Of a stretch of DNA of 64,000 bases, positions 1-8,439 are shown one piece after another. Both the position numbers and the translations under genes were made by a program. The stretch's first letter is position 1. Every line of letters begins with the position of its first letter. Source of the stretch: Hafnia psychrotolerans. GTDB lineage: Bacteria; Pseudomonadota; Gammaproteobacteria; Enterobacterales; Enterobacteriaceae. Under the pieces are notes generated by a model. That model made no database searches. It saw only the letters and a program-made list of their open reading frames with translations, and was not told the DNA's origin. The stretch covers positions 124,001 to 188,000 of the forward strand of contig NZ_BMFZ01000006.1 in assembly GCF_014639435.1 (NCBI RefSeq), read 5' to 3'.

Positions 1-192
1 GAGCTGGCAAAGCAGGGCATTGCGGTGCTGTTTGCTTCAAGTGACCTACCCGAAGTCCTGGGGCTGGCAGACAGAATTATCGTGATGCGCGAAGGGGCGA
101 TTTCTGGCGAGTTGTTACATGACGACGCCACGGAAGAAAAAGCATTAGGGCTGGCGATGTTAAGAACGCCAGAGTTAACCCCTGCCGAATAG
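1..192 (+). CDS. araG: L-arabinose ABC transporter ATP-binding protein, 3' end (partial)
   Basis: Only the last 63 residues are present; the gene begins before the window. The fragment contains the typical ABC-ATPase tail with [16 protein letters not shown] followed by IVMREG, and ends with the AraG-like stretch LAMLRTPEL. AraG is the duplicated ATPase of the high-affinity arabinose importer AraFGH and acts at the inner face of the cytoplasmic membrane. The next gene is araH, 95 bp downstream, so this is the distal part of an araFGH operon. Identity rests on the fragment together with the araH and araC neighbours. Confidence 0.9.
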   Translation, partial: ELAKQGIAVLFASSDLPEVLGLADRIIVMREGAISGELLHDDATEEKALGLAMLRTPELTPAE

Positions 193-252
193 GCTATTTA
201 ACATGCCATTTTGATCGGGCCGCGGTGCTCGACCAAACTGTCTGCAACCATT

Positions 253-271
253 ACGCCTATTCGATAGGTGT
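253..271 (+). other. Intercistronic hairpin between araG and araH
   Basis: An 8-bp stem (ACGCCTAT / ATAGGTGT, one G-T pair) with a 3-nt loop lies directly in front of the araH ribosome-binding site (CAGGAG). It could tune the expression of araH relative to araG or protect the message end. There is no U-tract, so it is not a terminator. Confidence 0.4.
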
Positions 272-287
272 GCAGGAGCATTAAATT

Positions 288-1292
288 ATGTCATCTATGA
301 CCACAAATTCCGGTAAACCGGAGCAGTCCTCTGCCGCATCACGCGGCGGTCAGAGCCTCATGCGCATTTGGGACAGTTACGGCATGCTGGTGGTGTTCGC
401 GGTGCTGTTTCTAGCCTGTAGTATTTTTGTGCCAAACTTCAGTTCATTCATCAATATGAAAGGGCTGCTGCTGGCGATTTCTATGTCCGGCATGGTGGCC
501 TGCGGCATGCTGTTCTGCCTTGCCTCCGGGGATTTCGACCTGTCGGTTGCCTCGGTAATTGCCTGCGCCGGTGTCACCACGGCGGTGGTCATTAATCTCT
601 CTGACAGTCTGTGGATTGGTGTGGGTGCCGGTTTGATTCTGGGGATGCTGACCGGTTTGCTTAATGGGTTCGTTATCGCCCGTTTGAAAATCAATGCGCT
701 GATCACCACGCTGGCGACGATGCAGATCGTGCGTGGTCTGGCTTATATCATTTCTGATGGTAAAGCGGTGGGGATTGAAGATGAGCGTTTCTTTGCGCTA
801 GGTTATGCCAACTGGTTTGGCTTGCCTGCACCGATCTGGCTGACCGTCATTTGCCTGATTATTTTCGGCCTGCTGTTGAATAAAACCACTTTTGGCCGAA
901 ACACGCTGGCGATTGGGGGTAATGAAGACGCCGCACGGCTGGCGGGTGTGCCGGTGGTCCGTACTAAAATCATCATCTTTATGTTGTCCGGTCTGGTATC
1001 GGCAGCGGCAGGGATCATTCTGGCATCACGCATGACCAGCGGCCAGCCGATGACCTCGCTCGGTTATGAGTTGATCGTGATTTCAGCCTGCGTTTTGGGT
1101 GGGGTGTCACTGAAAGGCGGTATTGGTAAAATTTCTTATGTGGTTGCCGGTATCCTCATTCTGGGCACGGTAGAAAATGCCATGAACCTGCTGAATATTT
1201 CACCGTTCTCGCAATACGTGGTGCGTGGCCTTATCTTGCTGGCGGCGGTGATCTTTGACCGCTACAAACAGAAAGCGAAAGGTGCGGTTTAA
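288..1292 (+). CDS. araH: L-arabinose ABC transporter permease
   Basis: This 334-residue protein is the membrane permease of the AraFGH high-affinity L-arabinose importer. It closely follows E. coli AraH (328 aa), including the long conserved central block around FCLASGDFDLSVAS and the EAA-like loop region near NEDAARLAGV. It is very hydrophobic, with about ten membrane segments expected for a BPD-type sugar permease. The N-terminus carries a short polar Ser/Gln-rich extension. The start ATG lies after CAGGAG with about 7 nt spacing. It lies downstream of araG and upstream of araC, in the same direction. No odd features are seen. Confidence 0.96.
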   Translation: MSSMTTNSGKPEQSSAASRGGQSLMRIWDSYGMLVVFAVLFLACSIFVPNFSSFINMKGLLLAISMSGMVACGMLFCLASGDFDLSVASVIACAGVTTAVVINLSDSLWIGVGAGLILGMLTGLLNGFVIARLKINALITTLATMQIVRGLAYIISDGKAVGIEDERFFALGYANWFGLPAPIWLTVICLIIFGLLLNKTTFGRNTLAIGGNEDAARLAGVPVVRTKIIIFMLSGLVSAAAGIILASRMTSGQPMTSLGYELIVISACVLGGVSLKGGIGKISYVVAGILILGTVENAMNLLNISPFSQYVVRGLILLAAVIFDRYKQKAKGAV

Positions 1293-1323
1293 AAGCCATC
1301 CACTCAAACGTCACAGAGTCGTG

Positions 1324-1425
1324 GTAACGTTTTCATGCGGTGTTTAATGCTTTGATAGGTTAAATGCCGCAAAACACTGCTTTTGTTCACGTTTTTGTAA
1401 CGTTTTCTGGCAACGCTTTCATCGG
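1324..1425 (+). promoter_or_regulatory. araC upstream region with three imperfect repeats of GTAACGTTTTC
   Basis: The 183-bp gap between araH and araC holds GTAACGTTTTCATGCGG (1324-1340), GTAACGTTTTCTGG (1397-1410) and GCAACGCTTTCATCGG (1410-1425). The first two copies share an identical 11-mer 73 bp apart, and the third directly abuts the second. They look like direct-repeat operator sites. They do not resemble the E. coli araI half-site, so the binding protein is unknown; AraC itself or a LacI-type regulator are guesses. Confidence 0.4.
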
Positions 1426-1475
1426 TCGATAGAATAAGAGAAAACCTGCCCAGAGCGATTTTTCAGGAGGTCCCG

Positions 1476-2411
1476 ATGTATCACCGCATGATCCAGGATC
1501 AACAACAAAACCCGTTGTTACCGGGGTACAGCTTTAACGCTTATCTGGTGGCGGGGATGACGCCAATATTGGCCGACGGGCCACTGGATTTCTCTATTGA
1601 TCGTCCCGGTGGCATGAAAGGATTTATTCTCAACCTGACGGTAAAAGGTCAGGGGAAAGTATTTGACGGCGAAGACACCTTCTACTGTAACCCCGGCGAT
1701 CTGCTGCTTTTCCCGCCGAAAGCGCGGCACCTTTATGGCCGTTCGGTCAACAGCGACTGTTGGTACCACCGTTGGGTCTATTTCCGGCCACGTGCTTACT
1801 GGGCCGACTGGCTGGAATGGCACACCAAAATCAATGATGTCGGACGACTTTCACTGCCTAATAATACATTGCTGTTGGAGTTTGACCGGCTGTTCGCCAA
1901 TATTGAGCAAACCCAAAAATCGGGACGACGTTTTTGCGAAGAGCTGGGGATGAATTTGCTGGAGCGCCTGTTGCTGCGTGCGATGGAAGAAGACCCGCAA
2001 AGTCCGCAGAAAATAATGGATCCCCGCGTGATCGAGGCATGCCAGTTTATTACCGGCAATCTGGCGGGAGAACTGCGCATTGATGAAGTAGCGCGTCACG
2101 TTTGCCTGTCACCGTCTCGGCTGGCGCACCTGTTCCGCGAACAGGTGGGGATCAACATTTTGCGCTGGCGTGAAGACCAGCGAGTGATCCGCGCCAAACT
2201 GCTGTTGCAGACCACGCAGGAGTCCATCGCGACCATTGGCCGTGTGGTGGGTTATGACGATCAGCTCTATTTCTCCCGGGTATTTCGCAAACGGGTAGGG
2301 GTAAGTCCGAGTGATTTCCGCCGCCGCAGCGTAGAAACCAACTATCCAGCCAAACCCTACCGTTCGGCGCATTCCCATGAACCGGAAAATGTCACTGCGT
2401 ATCATTTCTGA
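1476..2411 (+). CDS. araC: Arabinose operon regulator AraC
   Basis: This 311-residue AraC-family regulator matches E. coli AraC (292 aa) across its whole length. The N-terminal arabinose-binding cupin begins with LLPGYSFNA and contains PGDLLLFPP and [10 protein letters not shown]. The C-terminal double helix-turn-helix includes [15 protein letters not shown] and the signature block ending [10 protein letters not shown]. It senses L-arabinose and activates or represses the ara genes. A strong ribosome-binding site (CAGGAGG) precedes the ATG by 5 nt. Unlike E. coli, where araC is divergent from araBAD, here it follows araFGH in the same direction, so it may be partly co-transcribed with the transporter. 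The C-terminus has an extra tail relative to E. coli. Confidence 0.95.
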   Translation: MYHRMIQDQQQNPLLPGYSFNAYLVAGMTPILADGPLDFSIDRPGGMKGFILNLTVKGQGKVFDGEDTFYCNPGDLLLFPPKARHLYGRSVNSDCWYHRWVYFRPRAYWADWLEWHTKINDVGRLSLPNNTLLLEFDRLFANIEQTQKSGRRFCEELGMNLLERLLLRAMEEDPQSPQKIMDPRVIEACQFITGNLAGELRIDEVARHVCLSPSRLAHLFREQVGINILRWREDQRVIRAKLLLQTTQESIATIGRVVGYDDQLYFSRVFRKRVGVSPSDFRRRSVETNYPAKPYRSAHSHEPENVTAYHF

Positions 2412-2446
2412 TGCCCGAGTGTATCAACATCGCAGAGACCACAGGA

Positions 2447-2462
2447 TGTGCTCTCTGTCACA
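2447..2462. promoter_or_regulatory. Candidate CRP site upstream of ydgJ
   Basis: TGTGCTCTCTGTCACA matches the CRP consensus TGTGA-N6-TCACA at nine of ten defined positions, and the symmetry extends by two more bases on each side (GA...TC). It lies 35 bp after the araC stop and 67 bp before the ydgJ start codon, a position suited to activation of ydgJ. Confidence 0.5.
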
Positions 2463-2529
2463 TCTAGCGCTTGTCACGGCTATTAAGCTGGTATCCAATC
2501 AGGTTGAAGCTAAATAAAAGGATAAAGAC

Positions 2530-3576
2530 ATGACGGATACCCTACGCGTTGGGCTGGTGGGTTATGGTTTCGCCAGCAAAACCTTTCACGCGCCGCTGAT
2601 CTTTGGCACACCGGGCTTAGAGCTTGCGGTGGTCTCAAGCAGCGATGCATCCAAGGTCCACGCCGATTGGCCGAGTGTGGACGTTGTCGATTCACCGGAG
2701 AAAATTTTCGCCGATCCGACCATTGATCTGGTGATCATTCCTACGCCCAATACCACGCATTTTCCGTTGGCACAGCAGGCGCTGGAAGCCGGTAAACATG
2801 TGGTTGTCGATAAGCCTTTTACGGTGACACTCGGCGAAGCCCGCTCGCTGAACATTCTGGCCGAGGAGAAGGGCAAGTTGCTGTCGGTATTCCATAACCG
2901 CCGCTGGGATTCCGATTTCCTTACCGTAAAAGCCTTGATCAAAGAGGGCACGCTGGGTGAGATCGTCTACTTCGAATCACATTATGATCGCTTCAAACCG
3001 CAGGTACAGGAACGGTGGCGTGAGAACGAGCAGCTCGGTAGCGGTATCTGGTACGATCTCGGTTCTCACCTGTTGGACCAGGCCTTACAACTGTTTGGTA
3101 TGCCGGATACGCTGCAGTCCGATCTCGCCATTGTGCGTCCGGGCGGCAAAGCCGTAGATTACTTCAACACCGTGCTGACCTATGGCCGCCGACGTGTGGT
3201 TCTGCACAGTACGGTTTACGCTTCGGCTGAAACGGCGCGTTTCATCGTTCAGGGCGAAAAGGGCAGTTTTGTAAAATATGGGCTGGATACGCAGGAAGAG
3301 AGCCTGAAGTCGGGTATCTATCCGCCGAAGGCCAACTGGGGTCTGGATAAGCGTGATGGTGTGTTGACCCTAAGCTTCGAGGGCGTACAGGCCGATAAGC
3401 ACCTACCAACCCTGCCGGGTGATTACCCTGAATATTACGCGAGTATCCGTGATGCCATTCTCGGCAAGGGCGATAATCCGGTGCCTGCCTCCGATGCGAT
3501 ACGGGTGATGGAGCTTATAGAGTTGGGTATCCACTCTTCTTTGCAGCAGAAAACATTGAAAGTCGCTAAAGAGTAA
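2530..3576 (+). CDS. ydgJ: Gfo/Idh/MocA-family NAD(P)-dependent oxidoreductase YdgJ
   Basis: The 348-residue protein matches E. coli YdgJ (346 aa). The N-terminal Rossmann fold shows VGLVGYGFASKTFHAP, and the Gfo/Idh/MocA signature follows with KHVVVDKPFTVT, where the lysine of the DKP motif is the usual catalytic lysine. The C-terminal beta-sheet domain contains GSGIWYDLGSHLLDQ. The substrate is not established; a sugar or inositol-like polyol is typical of the family. The start ATG follows an AAAAGGA ribosome-binding site. It is transcribed alone, with a hairpin terminator after the stop and a candidate CRP site upstream. Confidence 0.92.
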   Translation: MTDTLRVGLVGYGFASKTFHAPLIFGTPGLELAVVSSSDASKVHADWPSVDVVDSPEKIFADPTIDLVIIPTPNTTHFPLAQQALEAGKHVVVDKPFTVTLGEARSLNILAEEKGKLLSVFHNRRWDSDFLTVKALIKEGTLGEIVYFESHYDRFKPQVQERWRENEQLGSGIWYDLGSHLLDQALQLFGMPDTLQSDLAIVRPGGKAVDYFNTVLTYGRRRVVLHSTVYASAETARFIVQGEKGSFVKYGLDTQEESLKSGIYPPKANWGLDKRDGVLTLSFEGVQADKHLPTLPGDYPEYYASIRDAILGKGDNPVPASDAIRVMELIELGIHSSLQQKTLKVAKE

Positions 3577-3601
3577 AAGTACCCAGGTACCCAAAGACAA
3601 A

Positions 3602-3630
3602 ACGCGCACGGTGAGGAGTGCGCGTTTTTT
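3602..3630 (+). terminator. Rho-independent terminator after ydgJ
   Basis: An 8-bp perfect stem (ACGCGCAC / GTGCGCGT) with an 8-nt loop is followed by six T. It lies between the converging ydgJ and nudG genes and ends ydgJ. Confidence 0.85.
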
Positions 3631-3634
3631 ATTG

Positions 3635-4030
3635 CTACCTCGCCCTTTTCTGGCAATACGCTGCTAACAACGGCACATCGGCAGGGGCCAGATCATACTC
3701 ACCGGCTTCATGCGGCAGAGTCCAGACGATTTCCGAGTGACACCGTAACGTTATCGAATCGGTAAATCCGCTCACCCGCCAGGCATGCAGGCGAATGATT
3801 CGGGTCGGTTGCTGAAAATCGTGACTGGTTATCCACTCTTCGACCTGTGCGGTGATGCCCAGTTCTTCCTGTAATTCGCGGATCAACGCCTGCGGCTGGC
3901 TTTCGCCGTCTTCGACTTTTCCGCCGGGGAATTCCCACAATCCCGCCTGATCGCCAGAGGCGTCACGGCGTGCCAGAAGAATGTTGCCATCCTGCTCAAT
4001 GATTGCTGCCACCACATCAATGACTTTCAT
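3635..4030 (-). CDS. nudG: Nudix (deoxy)nucleoside triphosphate pyrophosphohydrolase NudG
   Basis: The 131-residue protein is a Nudix hydrolase with the box GGKVEDGESQPQALIRELQEELGI at about residues 37-60, in short form G-x5-E-x7-REL-EE-G. It matches E. coli NudG (135 aa), which hydrolyses CTP, dCTP and oxidised pyrimidine nucleotides such as 5-hydroxy-dCTP to the monophosphate. It lies 10 bp downstream of xthA on the same strand, so it is probably co-transcribed with the repair nuclease. That pairing makes sense for nucleotide-pool and DNA oxidative damage. The start ATG is preceded by the short xthA-nudG gap containing AAGG. Confidence 0.9.
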   Translation of the reverse strand: MKVIDVVAAIIEQDGNILLARRDASGDQAGLWEFPGGKVEDGESQPQALIRELQEELGITAQVEEWITSHDFQQPTRIIRLHAWRVSGFTDSITLRCHSEIVWTLPHEAGEYDLAPADVPLLAAYCQKRAR

Positions 4031-4040
4031 CGTCGCAACC

Positions 4041-4850
4041 TTATTTCAGGTCGAACTCAGCCCATACCGGTGCATGGTCAGAGGGTTTTTCCATGGCACG
4101 GATATCGTAATCAATGCCGGTGGCAATACAGCGCGATGCCAGAGGCTGGCTGGCCAGCAGGAGGTCGATGCGCAGACCACGGTTCTCATCAAAGCCGCGT
4201 GAGCGGTAATCAAACCACGAGTACTTATCGGCAGTGTCCGGGTTAGCGGCGCGGAAGGTGTCAACCAATCCCCAGCTTTTCAGGCGGTCCATCCATTCGC
4301 GCTCTTCCGGCAGGAAAGAGCATTTGCCGGTGCGTAACCAGCGTTTGCGGCTGTCCTCACCAATGCCAATATCCAGATCTGTCGGGCTGATATTGACATC
4401 GCCCATCACCAGCACCGGGTTGTCTACCGACATGTGCTGTGTCAGATAATCCTGTAAATCCTGATAAAAGCGCTGCTTAGCGGGGAATTTTGTCGGGTGG
4501 TCACGGCTTTCGCCCTGTGGAAAGTACCCGTTAATCACGGTCAGCAGACCTTGCGGCGTTTCAATATCGGCCATGATGATGCGGCGCTGTGCCTCTTCTT
4601 CATCCCCCGGAAAACCCCGTCGCACGGCGACCGGTTGCTGCTTGGTTAACATCGCCACGCCGTAGTGGCCTTTCTGCCCATGATAAAAGACGTGATAGCC
4701 ATGCTGGCTGACTTCTTCCAGCGGAAACATATCGTCATGCACTTTGGTTTCCTGCAAACCGATGACGTCAGGCTGGTGTTGTTCGATGATCGCAGCGAGT
4801 TGATGTGGACGAGCACGCAATCCATTGATATTGAAAGAGATGAACTTCAT
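4041..4850 (-). CDS. xthA: Exodeoxyribonuclease III
   Basis: The 269-residue protein is exonuclease III, the major AP endonuclease and 3'-5' exonuclease of base-excision repair (E. coli 268 aa). The endonuclease/exonuclease/phosphatase fold motifs are visible in order: NINGLRARP near the start, [10 protein letters not shown] carrying the metal-binding Glu, [11 protein letters not shown] carrying the catalytic Asp/Asn pair, and SDHAPVW near the end with the catalytic Asp-His. It is the first gene of a probable two-gene operon with nudG and is divergent from tyrR across about 240 bp. Confidence 0.96.
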   Translation of the reverse strand: MKFISFNINGLRARPHQLAAIIEQHQPDVIGLQETKVHDDMFPLEEVSQHGYHVFYHGQKGHYGVAMLTKQQPVAVRRGFPGDEEEAQRRIIMADIETPQGLLTVINGYFPQGESRDHPTKFPAKQRFYQDLQDYLTQHMSVDNPVLVMGDVNISPTDLDIGIGEDSRKRWLRTGKCSFLPEEREWMDRLKSWGLVDTFRAANPDTADKYSWFDYRSRGFDENRGLRIDLLLASQPLASRCIATGIDYDIRAMEKPSDHAPVWAEFDLK

Positions 4851-4999
4851 AGTCGGGAACCATTTGGCGATGAAATTAGGCGTCGATGTTAGCAGATTAT
4901 TTTTCTGAATGGTACGTAGAACCCACTGTAAAGCTCCGCTTGCGGATCATCGTATCGGGCATTGGGACGGGGTATCAACCGGCGCTCGGCGGAAATTTC

Positions 5000-5017
5000 T
5001 GTCAACATTTTGTGACA
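5000..5017. promoter_or_regulatory. Candidate TyrR box upstream of tyrR
   Basis: TGTCAACATTTTGTGACA is an 18-bp near-palindrome with the TyrR box layout TGTAAA-N6-TTTACA. It keeps the invariant G and C separated by 14 bases. A -10-like TATTAT (5046-5051) follows, so the box lies about 30 bp upstream of the -10. tyrR is autorepressed in E. coli, which agrees with this placement. Confidence 0.5.
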
Positions 5018-5094
5018 GTCTCTTCTTTGGCTGTATATGAAAGGGTATTATGCCCCCAGCGATTTCCGCACCGGCAGAAAAAAGGTCAACACTG

Positions 5095-6666
5095 ATGCGT
5101 CTGGAAGTTTTTTGCGAAGACCGCTTGGGTCTTGCCCGAGAGTTACTCGATTTATTGGTGCTACGCAGCATCGATTTACGCGGCATTGAGATTGCCGCCA
5201 TTGGCCGTATTTACCTTAATTTCCCCCAACTGGATTTTGATGTTTTCCGTGCCCTGATGGCCGAAATCCGGCGTATTAAGGGGGTCACTGACGTACGCAC
5301 AATCCCCTACATGCCTTCTGAGCGTGAGCACCGTGCGCTACGCGCCTTGCTGGTTTCTATGCCAGAACCGGTGTTTTCTATCGACATGAAGGGCAAGGTC
5401 GATCTGGCCAACCCCGCGGCACAGGCACTGTTCGAACTTGATGAAGATAAAATCCGCCAGCAGACGGCCGCTAGCCTGATCCCTGGCTACAACATTGCCC
5501 TTTGGCTTGAGCATGACAGCCAACATCCGCACGCTGAACGCGTCGTGATACGTAGCCAGGACTTCTTGATGGATCTGACACCTATTCAGTTTAATGATGA
5601 TGAACATCAGGTCAGCGAAGTGGTGGGTGCGGTCGTTATGCTTAAATCTGCCGCCCGAATAGGACGCCAGTTGCAGGATTTAACCGTCAATGATGACAGC
5701 GAGTTCGACCACATCGTGGCGGTCAGCAGCAAAATGCGTCAGGTGCTGGCTCAGGCACGCAAACTGGCGATGCTTGATGCGCCATTACTGATTGTCGGCG
5801 ATACCGGCACGGGTAAAGATTTATTGGCACATGCCTGCCATTTACGCAGCGCGCGCGGCAAGAATGTGTTTCTTGGTCTCAACTGTGCGTCACTGCCGGA
5901 TGACGTGGTTGAGAGCGAACTGTTTGGCTATGCCGCAGGGGCTTATCCGAATGCGCTTGAGGGGAAGAAAGGGTTCTTCGAACAAGCCAATGGCGGTTCG
6001 GTCCTGCTGGATGAGATTGGTGAAATGTCGCCACGTATGCAAATTAAACTGCTGCGTTTTCTTAACGACGGTACCTTCCGCCGCGTGGGCGAAGAGCATG
6101 AAGTGCGCGTTGACGTGCGGGTCATGTGCGCCACGCAGAAGAATCTGGTGGAACTCGTACAACGGGGTGAATTCCGCGAAGATCTCTATTATCGGCTCAA
6201 CGTCTTATCGCTGGCTTTACCGCCGTTACGTGAACGCCAGGCCGATATTATGCCGCTGACGGAACTGTTCGTGGCGCGACTCGCTGATGAGCAAGGTATG
6301 CCACAGCCAAAACTGTCTCCGCAACTGGCGAATTATCTGACCCACTACGGCTGGCCGGGCAACGTCAGGCAGCTTAAAAACGCGATTTATCGTGCGCTGA
6401 CTCAGCTTGACGGTGGCGAACTGCGTCCGCAGGATATCGCATTGCCCGATTTCGATGCCGAAGTGACGCTCGGCGAAGAGGCGCTGAACGGATCGCTTGA
6501 TGATATCAGCAAGCGTTTCGAACGCTCGGTGCTGACGCGTCTTTACCGCACTTATCCCAGCACCCGTAAACTGGCCAAGCGTCTGGGGGTTTCCCATACT
6601 GCTATCGCCAACAAACTGCGGGAATATGGTTTAAGCAGCAGAAAGTCTGAGACTGGCGACGAATAA
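5095..6666 (+). CDS. tyrR: Transcriptional regulator TyrR of aromatic amino acid genes
   Basis: The ATG at 5095 is chosen because it begins MRLEVFCEDRLGL exactly as in E. coli TyrR and has AAAGG upstream; an in-frame start at 5050 would add 15 unconserved residues. The resulting 523-residue protein has an N-terminal ACT domain, a PAS domain, an AAA+ central domain with Walker A GDTGTGKD and Walker B LLDEIGEM, and a C-terminal Fis-type helix-turn-helix (STRKLAKRLGVSHTAI). TyrR binds Tyr, Phe or Trp and controls aromatic biosynthesis and transport. Unlike E. coli, the loop where sigma54 activators carry GAFTGA is present at full length, but as GAYPNA. Confidence 0.96.
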   Translation: MRLEVFCEDRLGLARELLDLLVLRSIDLRGIEIAAIGRIYLNFPQLDFDVFRALMAEIRRIKGVTDVRTIPYMPSEREHRALRALLVSMPEPVFSIDMKGKVDLANPAAQALFELDEDKIRQQTAASLIPGYNIALWLEHDSQHPHAERVVIRSQDFLMDLTPIQFNDDEHQVSEVVGAVVMLKSAARIGRQLQDLTVNDDSEFDHIVAVSSKMRQVLAQARKLAMLDAPLLIVGDTGTGKDLLAHACHLRSARGKNVFLGLNCASLPDDVVESELFGYAAGAYPNALEGKKGFFEQANGGSVLLDEIGEMSPRMQIKLLRFLNDGTFRRVGEEHEVRVDVRVMCATQKNLVELVQRGEFREDLYYRLNVLSLALPPLRERQADIMPLTELFVARLADEQGMPQPKLSPQLANYLTHYGWPGNVRQLKNAIYRALTQLDGGELRPQDIALPDFDAEVTLGEEALNGSLDDISKRFERSVLTRLYRTYPSTRKLAKRLGVSHTAIANKLREYGLSSRKSETGDE

Positions 6667-6710
6667 TCAGTCTGTTCTCAGCCCCTGGCGGGCAAGCGCG
6701 ATGAATCATA

Positions 6711-6746
6711 AAAAAGCCCTGCATTGAACCGCAGGGCTTTGTTTTT
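6711..6746. terminator. Bidirectional terminator between tyrR and tpx
   Basis: A 9-bp perfect stem (AAGCCCTGC / GCAGGGCTT) with an 8-nt loop is flanked by an A-run on the left and a T-rich stretch on the right. It serves the converging tyrR and tpx genes. Confidence 0.85.
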
Positions 6747-6765
6747 AGTGCTGTGCAGCGCGTAA

Positions 6766-7272
6766 TTATTTTTTTAGCGCAGCCAGCGCGGCTTCATAGT
6801 CCGGCTCGGTGGTGATTTCATCCACGAGTTGGCTGTATAGCACGTTGTCCTGACCATCCAGCACGACCACTGCACGGGCAGTCAGACCTGAAAGCGCACT
6901 GTCAGTGATCGCGACACCGTAATCATTTTTGAACTCGCCGCCGCGTAGGGTGGAGAGCGTCACGACGTGTGATAAACCCTCAGCACCGCAAAAACGTGAT
7001 TGGGCAAACGGCAGATCAGCAGAAATACACAGCACCACCGTGTTGTCGATTTCGCCAGCCAGTTGATTAAATTTACGCACAGAAGTGGCGCAAACGCCGG
7101 TATCAATGCTTGGGAAAATATTCAACACCTTGCGTTTACCCACAAAACTGCTCAGGCTGACATCAGAGAGATCTTTTGCGACTAAAGTGAAAGGCTTGGC
7201 AACGTCGCCTTGCTGGGGAAGCTGGCCAGCAACGCTGACGGGGTTGCTCTGAAAATGTACTGTCTGGGTCAT
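6766..7272 (-). CDS. tpx: Thiol peroxidase (2-Cys peroxiredoxin)
   Basis: The 168-residue protein has the same length as E. coli Tpx and conserves the peroxidatic Cys61 in PSIDTGVC and the resolving Cys95 in SRFCGAEG. It reduces lipid and other organic hydroperoxides using thioredoxin as electron donor and lies in the periplasm or cytoplasm without a cleaved signal. The ribosome-binding site AAAGGAAAAG precedes the ATG. It converges with tyrR and is divergent from ycjG over 171 bp. Confidence 0.97.
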   Translation of the reverse strand: MTQTVHFQSNPVSVAGQLPQQGDVAKPFTLVAKDLSDVSLSSFVGKRKVLNIFPSIDTGVCATSVRKFNQLAGEIDNTVVLCISADLPFAQSRFCGAEGLSHVVTLSTLRGGEFKNDYGVAITDSALSGLTARAVVVLDGQDNVLYSQLVDEITTEPDYEAALAALKK

Positions 7273-7443
7273 GGTCTTTTCCTTTGTACAGATGAGACAA
7301 ACGGTGATCAGTTTAGGGTATCGGATGTAAATTGGGTATATAAAGTTTGCTAATCATTGTAGTGAACTATGTTGAGTAATGACGTTGAGTAGTGACCTTC
7401 GCGCATGAGCCGAAGGTAGCTTAAAGAGCCTTCAGGAGTCTCA

Positions 7444-8421
7444 ATGAGAAGTGTGCGCTTTTATCCGCAAGCCTGGCCGTTGCATACGGCTTTTGTCATT
7501 TCACGCGGCAGCAGAACCGAAGCCCGAGTGGTTGCGGTGGAGATAGAAGAAAACGGTGTACGCGGTATCGGAGAGTGCACGCCATATCCGCGCTATGGCG
7601 AGAGCGAAAGCAGCGTAATGGCGCAAATTGCCAGCGTCCTGCCCGCGATTGAGCAGGGCGCCGGGCGCGCAGAATTGCAGAATTTATTGCCTGCCGGGGC
7701 GGCGCGCAATGCGCTGGATTGTGCTTTGTGGAACCTCGAAAGCCAGCTCACCGGCCAGACGTTGTGGCAACTGACCGGGATTGCACCGCTCTCTGGCATC
7801 AGCATGGCGCAAACACTCAGTGTGGATACGCCGGAAGCGATGGCAGAGGTCGCCATTACCCATCAGAAAAATGGGGCAACACTGCTGAAAATCAAACTGG
7901 ATGACCATTTGATTACCGAGCGGATGGTGGCTATTCGCAGTGCCGTGCCTAACGTTACGCTCATTGTTGATGCGAATGAGTCCTGGCAAAGTGAAGGGCT
8001 GGCGGCGCGTTGTCAACTGCTGGCGGACTTGGGCGTGATGATGCTCGAGCAGCCTCTGCCTGCCGGACAGGATGAGACGCTGGACAACTTTATTCACCCA
8101 CTACCGATTTGCGCCGATGAGAGCTGCCATACCGTTGAGGACCTGGCGGGGCTCAAAGGGCGCTACGACATGATCAATATTAAGCTCGACAAAACCGGAG
8201 GATTGACCGGCGCGCTGGTGCTGGCACAGCAGGCGCATGAGCAAGGTTTTGACATCATGCTCGGCTGTATGCTGTGTACGTCGCGCGCGGTTCGCGCGGC
8301 GTTGCCGCTCACCGTCGGGGCTCGATTTATTGACCTTGACGGCCCAACCTGGCTGGCTCAGGACGTCGAACCGCCGCTGGCCTTCCACTGCGGCGTGATT
8401 GATCTCAGCGAATCGCAGTAG
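7444..8421 (+). CDS. ycjG: L-Ala-D/L-Glu epimerase
   Basis: The 325-residue protein is an enolase-superfamily epimerase of the muconate-lactonising type, matching E. coli YcjG (321 aa). Visible catalytic elements are the KIKLD lysine motif, the metal ligands in IVDANES, MLEQPLP and ICADES, and the second lysine in NIKLDKTGG. It converts L-Ala-D-Glu to L-Ala-L-Glu so that murein dipeptides can be degraded. The ATG follows AGGAG with 5 nt spacing. It converges with mpaA, which supplies its dipeptide substrate, and lies close to the murein-peptide binding protein mppA. Confidence 0.95.
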   Translation: MRSVRFYPQAWPLHTAFVISRGSRTEARVVAVEIEENGVRGIGECTPYPRYGESESSVMAQIASVLPAIEQGAGRAELQNLLPAGAARNALDCALWNLESQLTGQTLWQLTGIAPLSGISMAQTLSVDTPEAMAEVAITHQKNGATLLKIKLDDHLITERMVAIRSAVPNVTLIVDANESWQSEGLAARCQLLADLGVMMLEQPLPAGQDETLDNFIHPLPICADESCHTVEDLAGLKGRYDMINIKLDKTGGLTGALVLAQQAHEQGFDIMLGCMLCTSRAVRAALPLTVGARFIDLDGPTWLAQDVEPPLAFHCGVIDLSESQ

Positions 8422-8439
8422 TATGACCGGTCACCGCGA

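Noticed and set aside
5050-5094. In-frame upstream start of tyrR giving 15 extra residues
   Set aside because: The extension is not part of TyrR proteins and overlaps the predicted -10; the ATG at 5095 has the ribosome-binding site and the conserved N-terminus.
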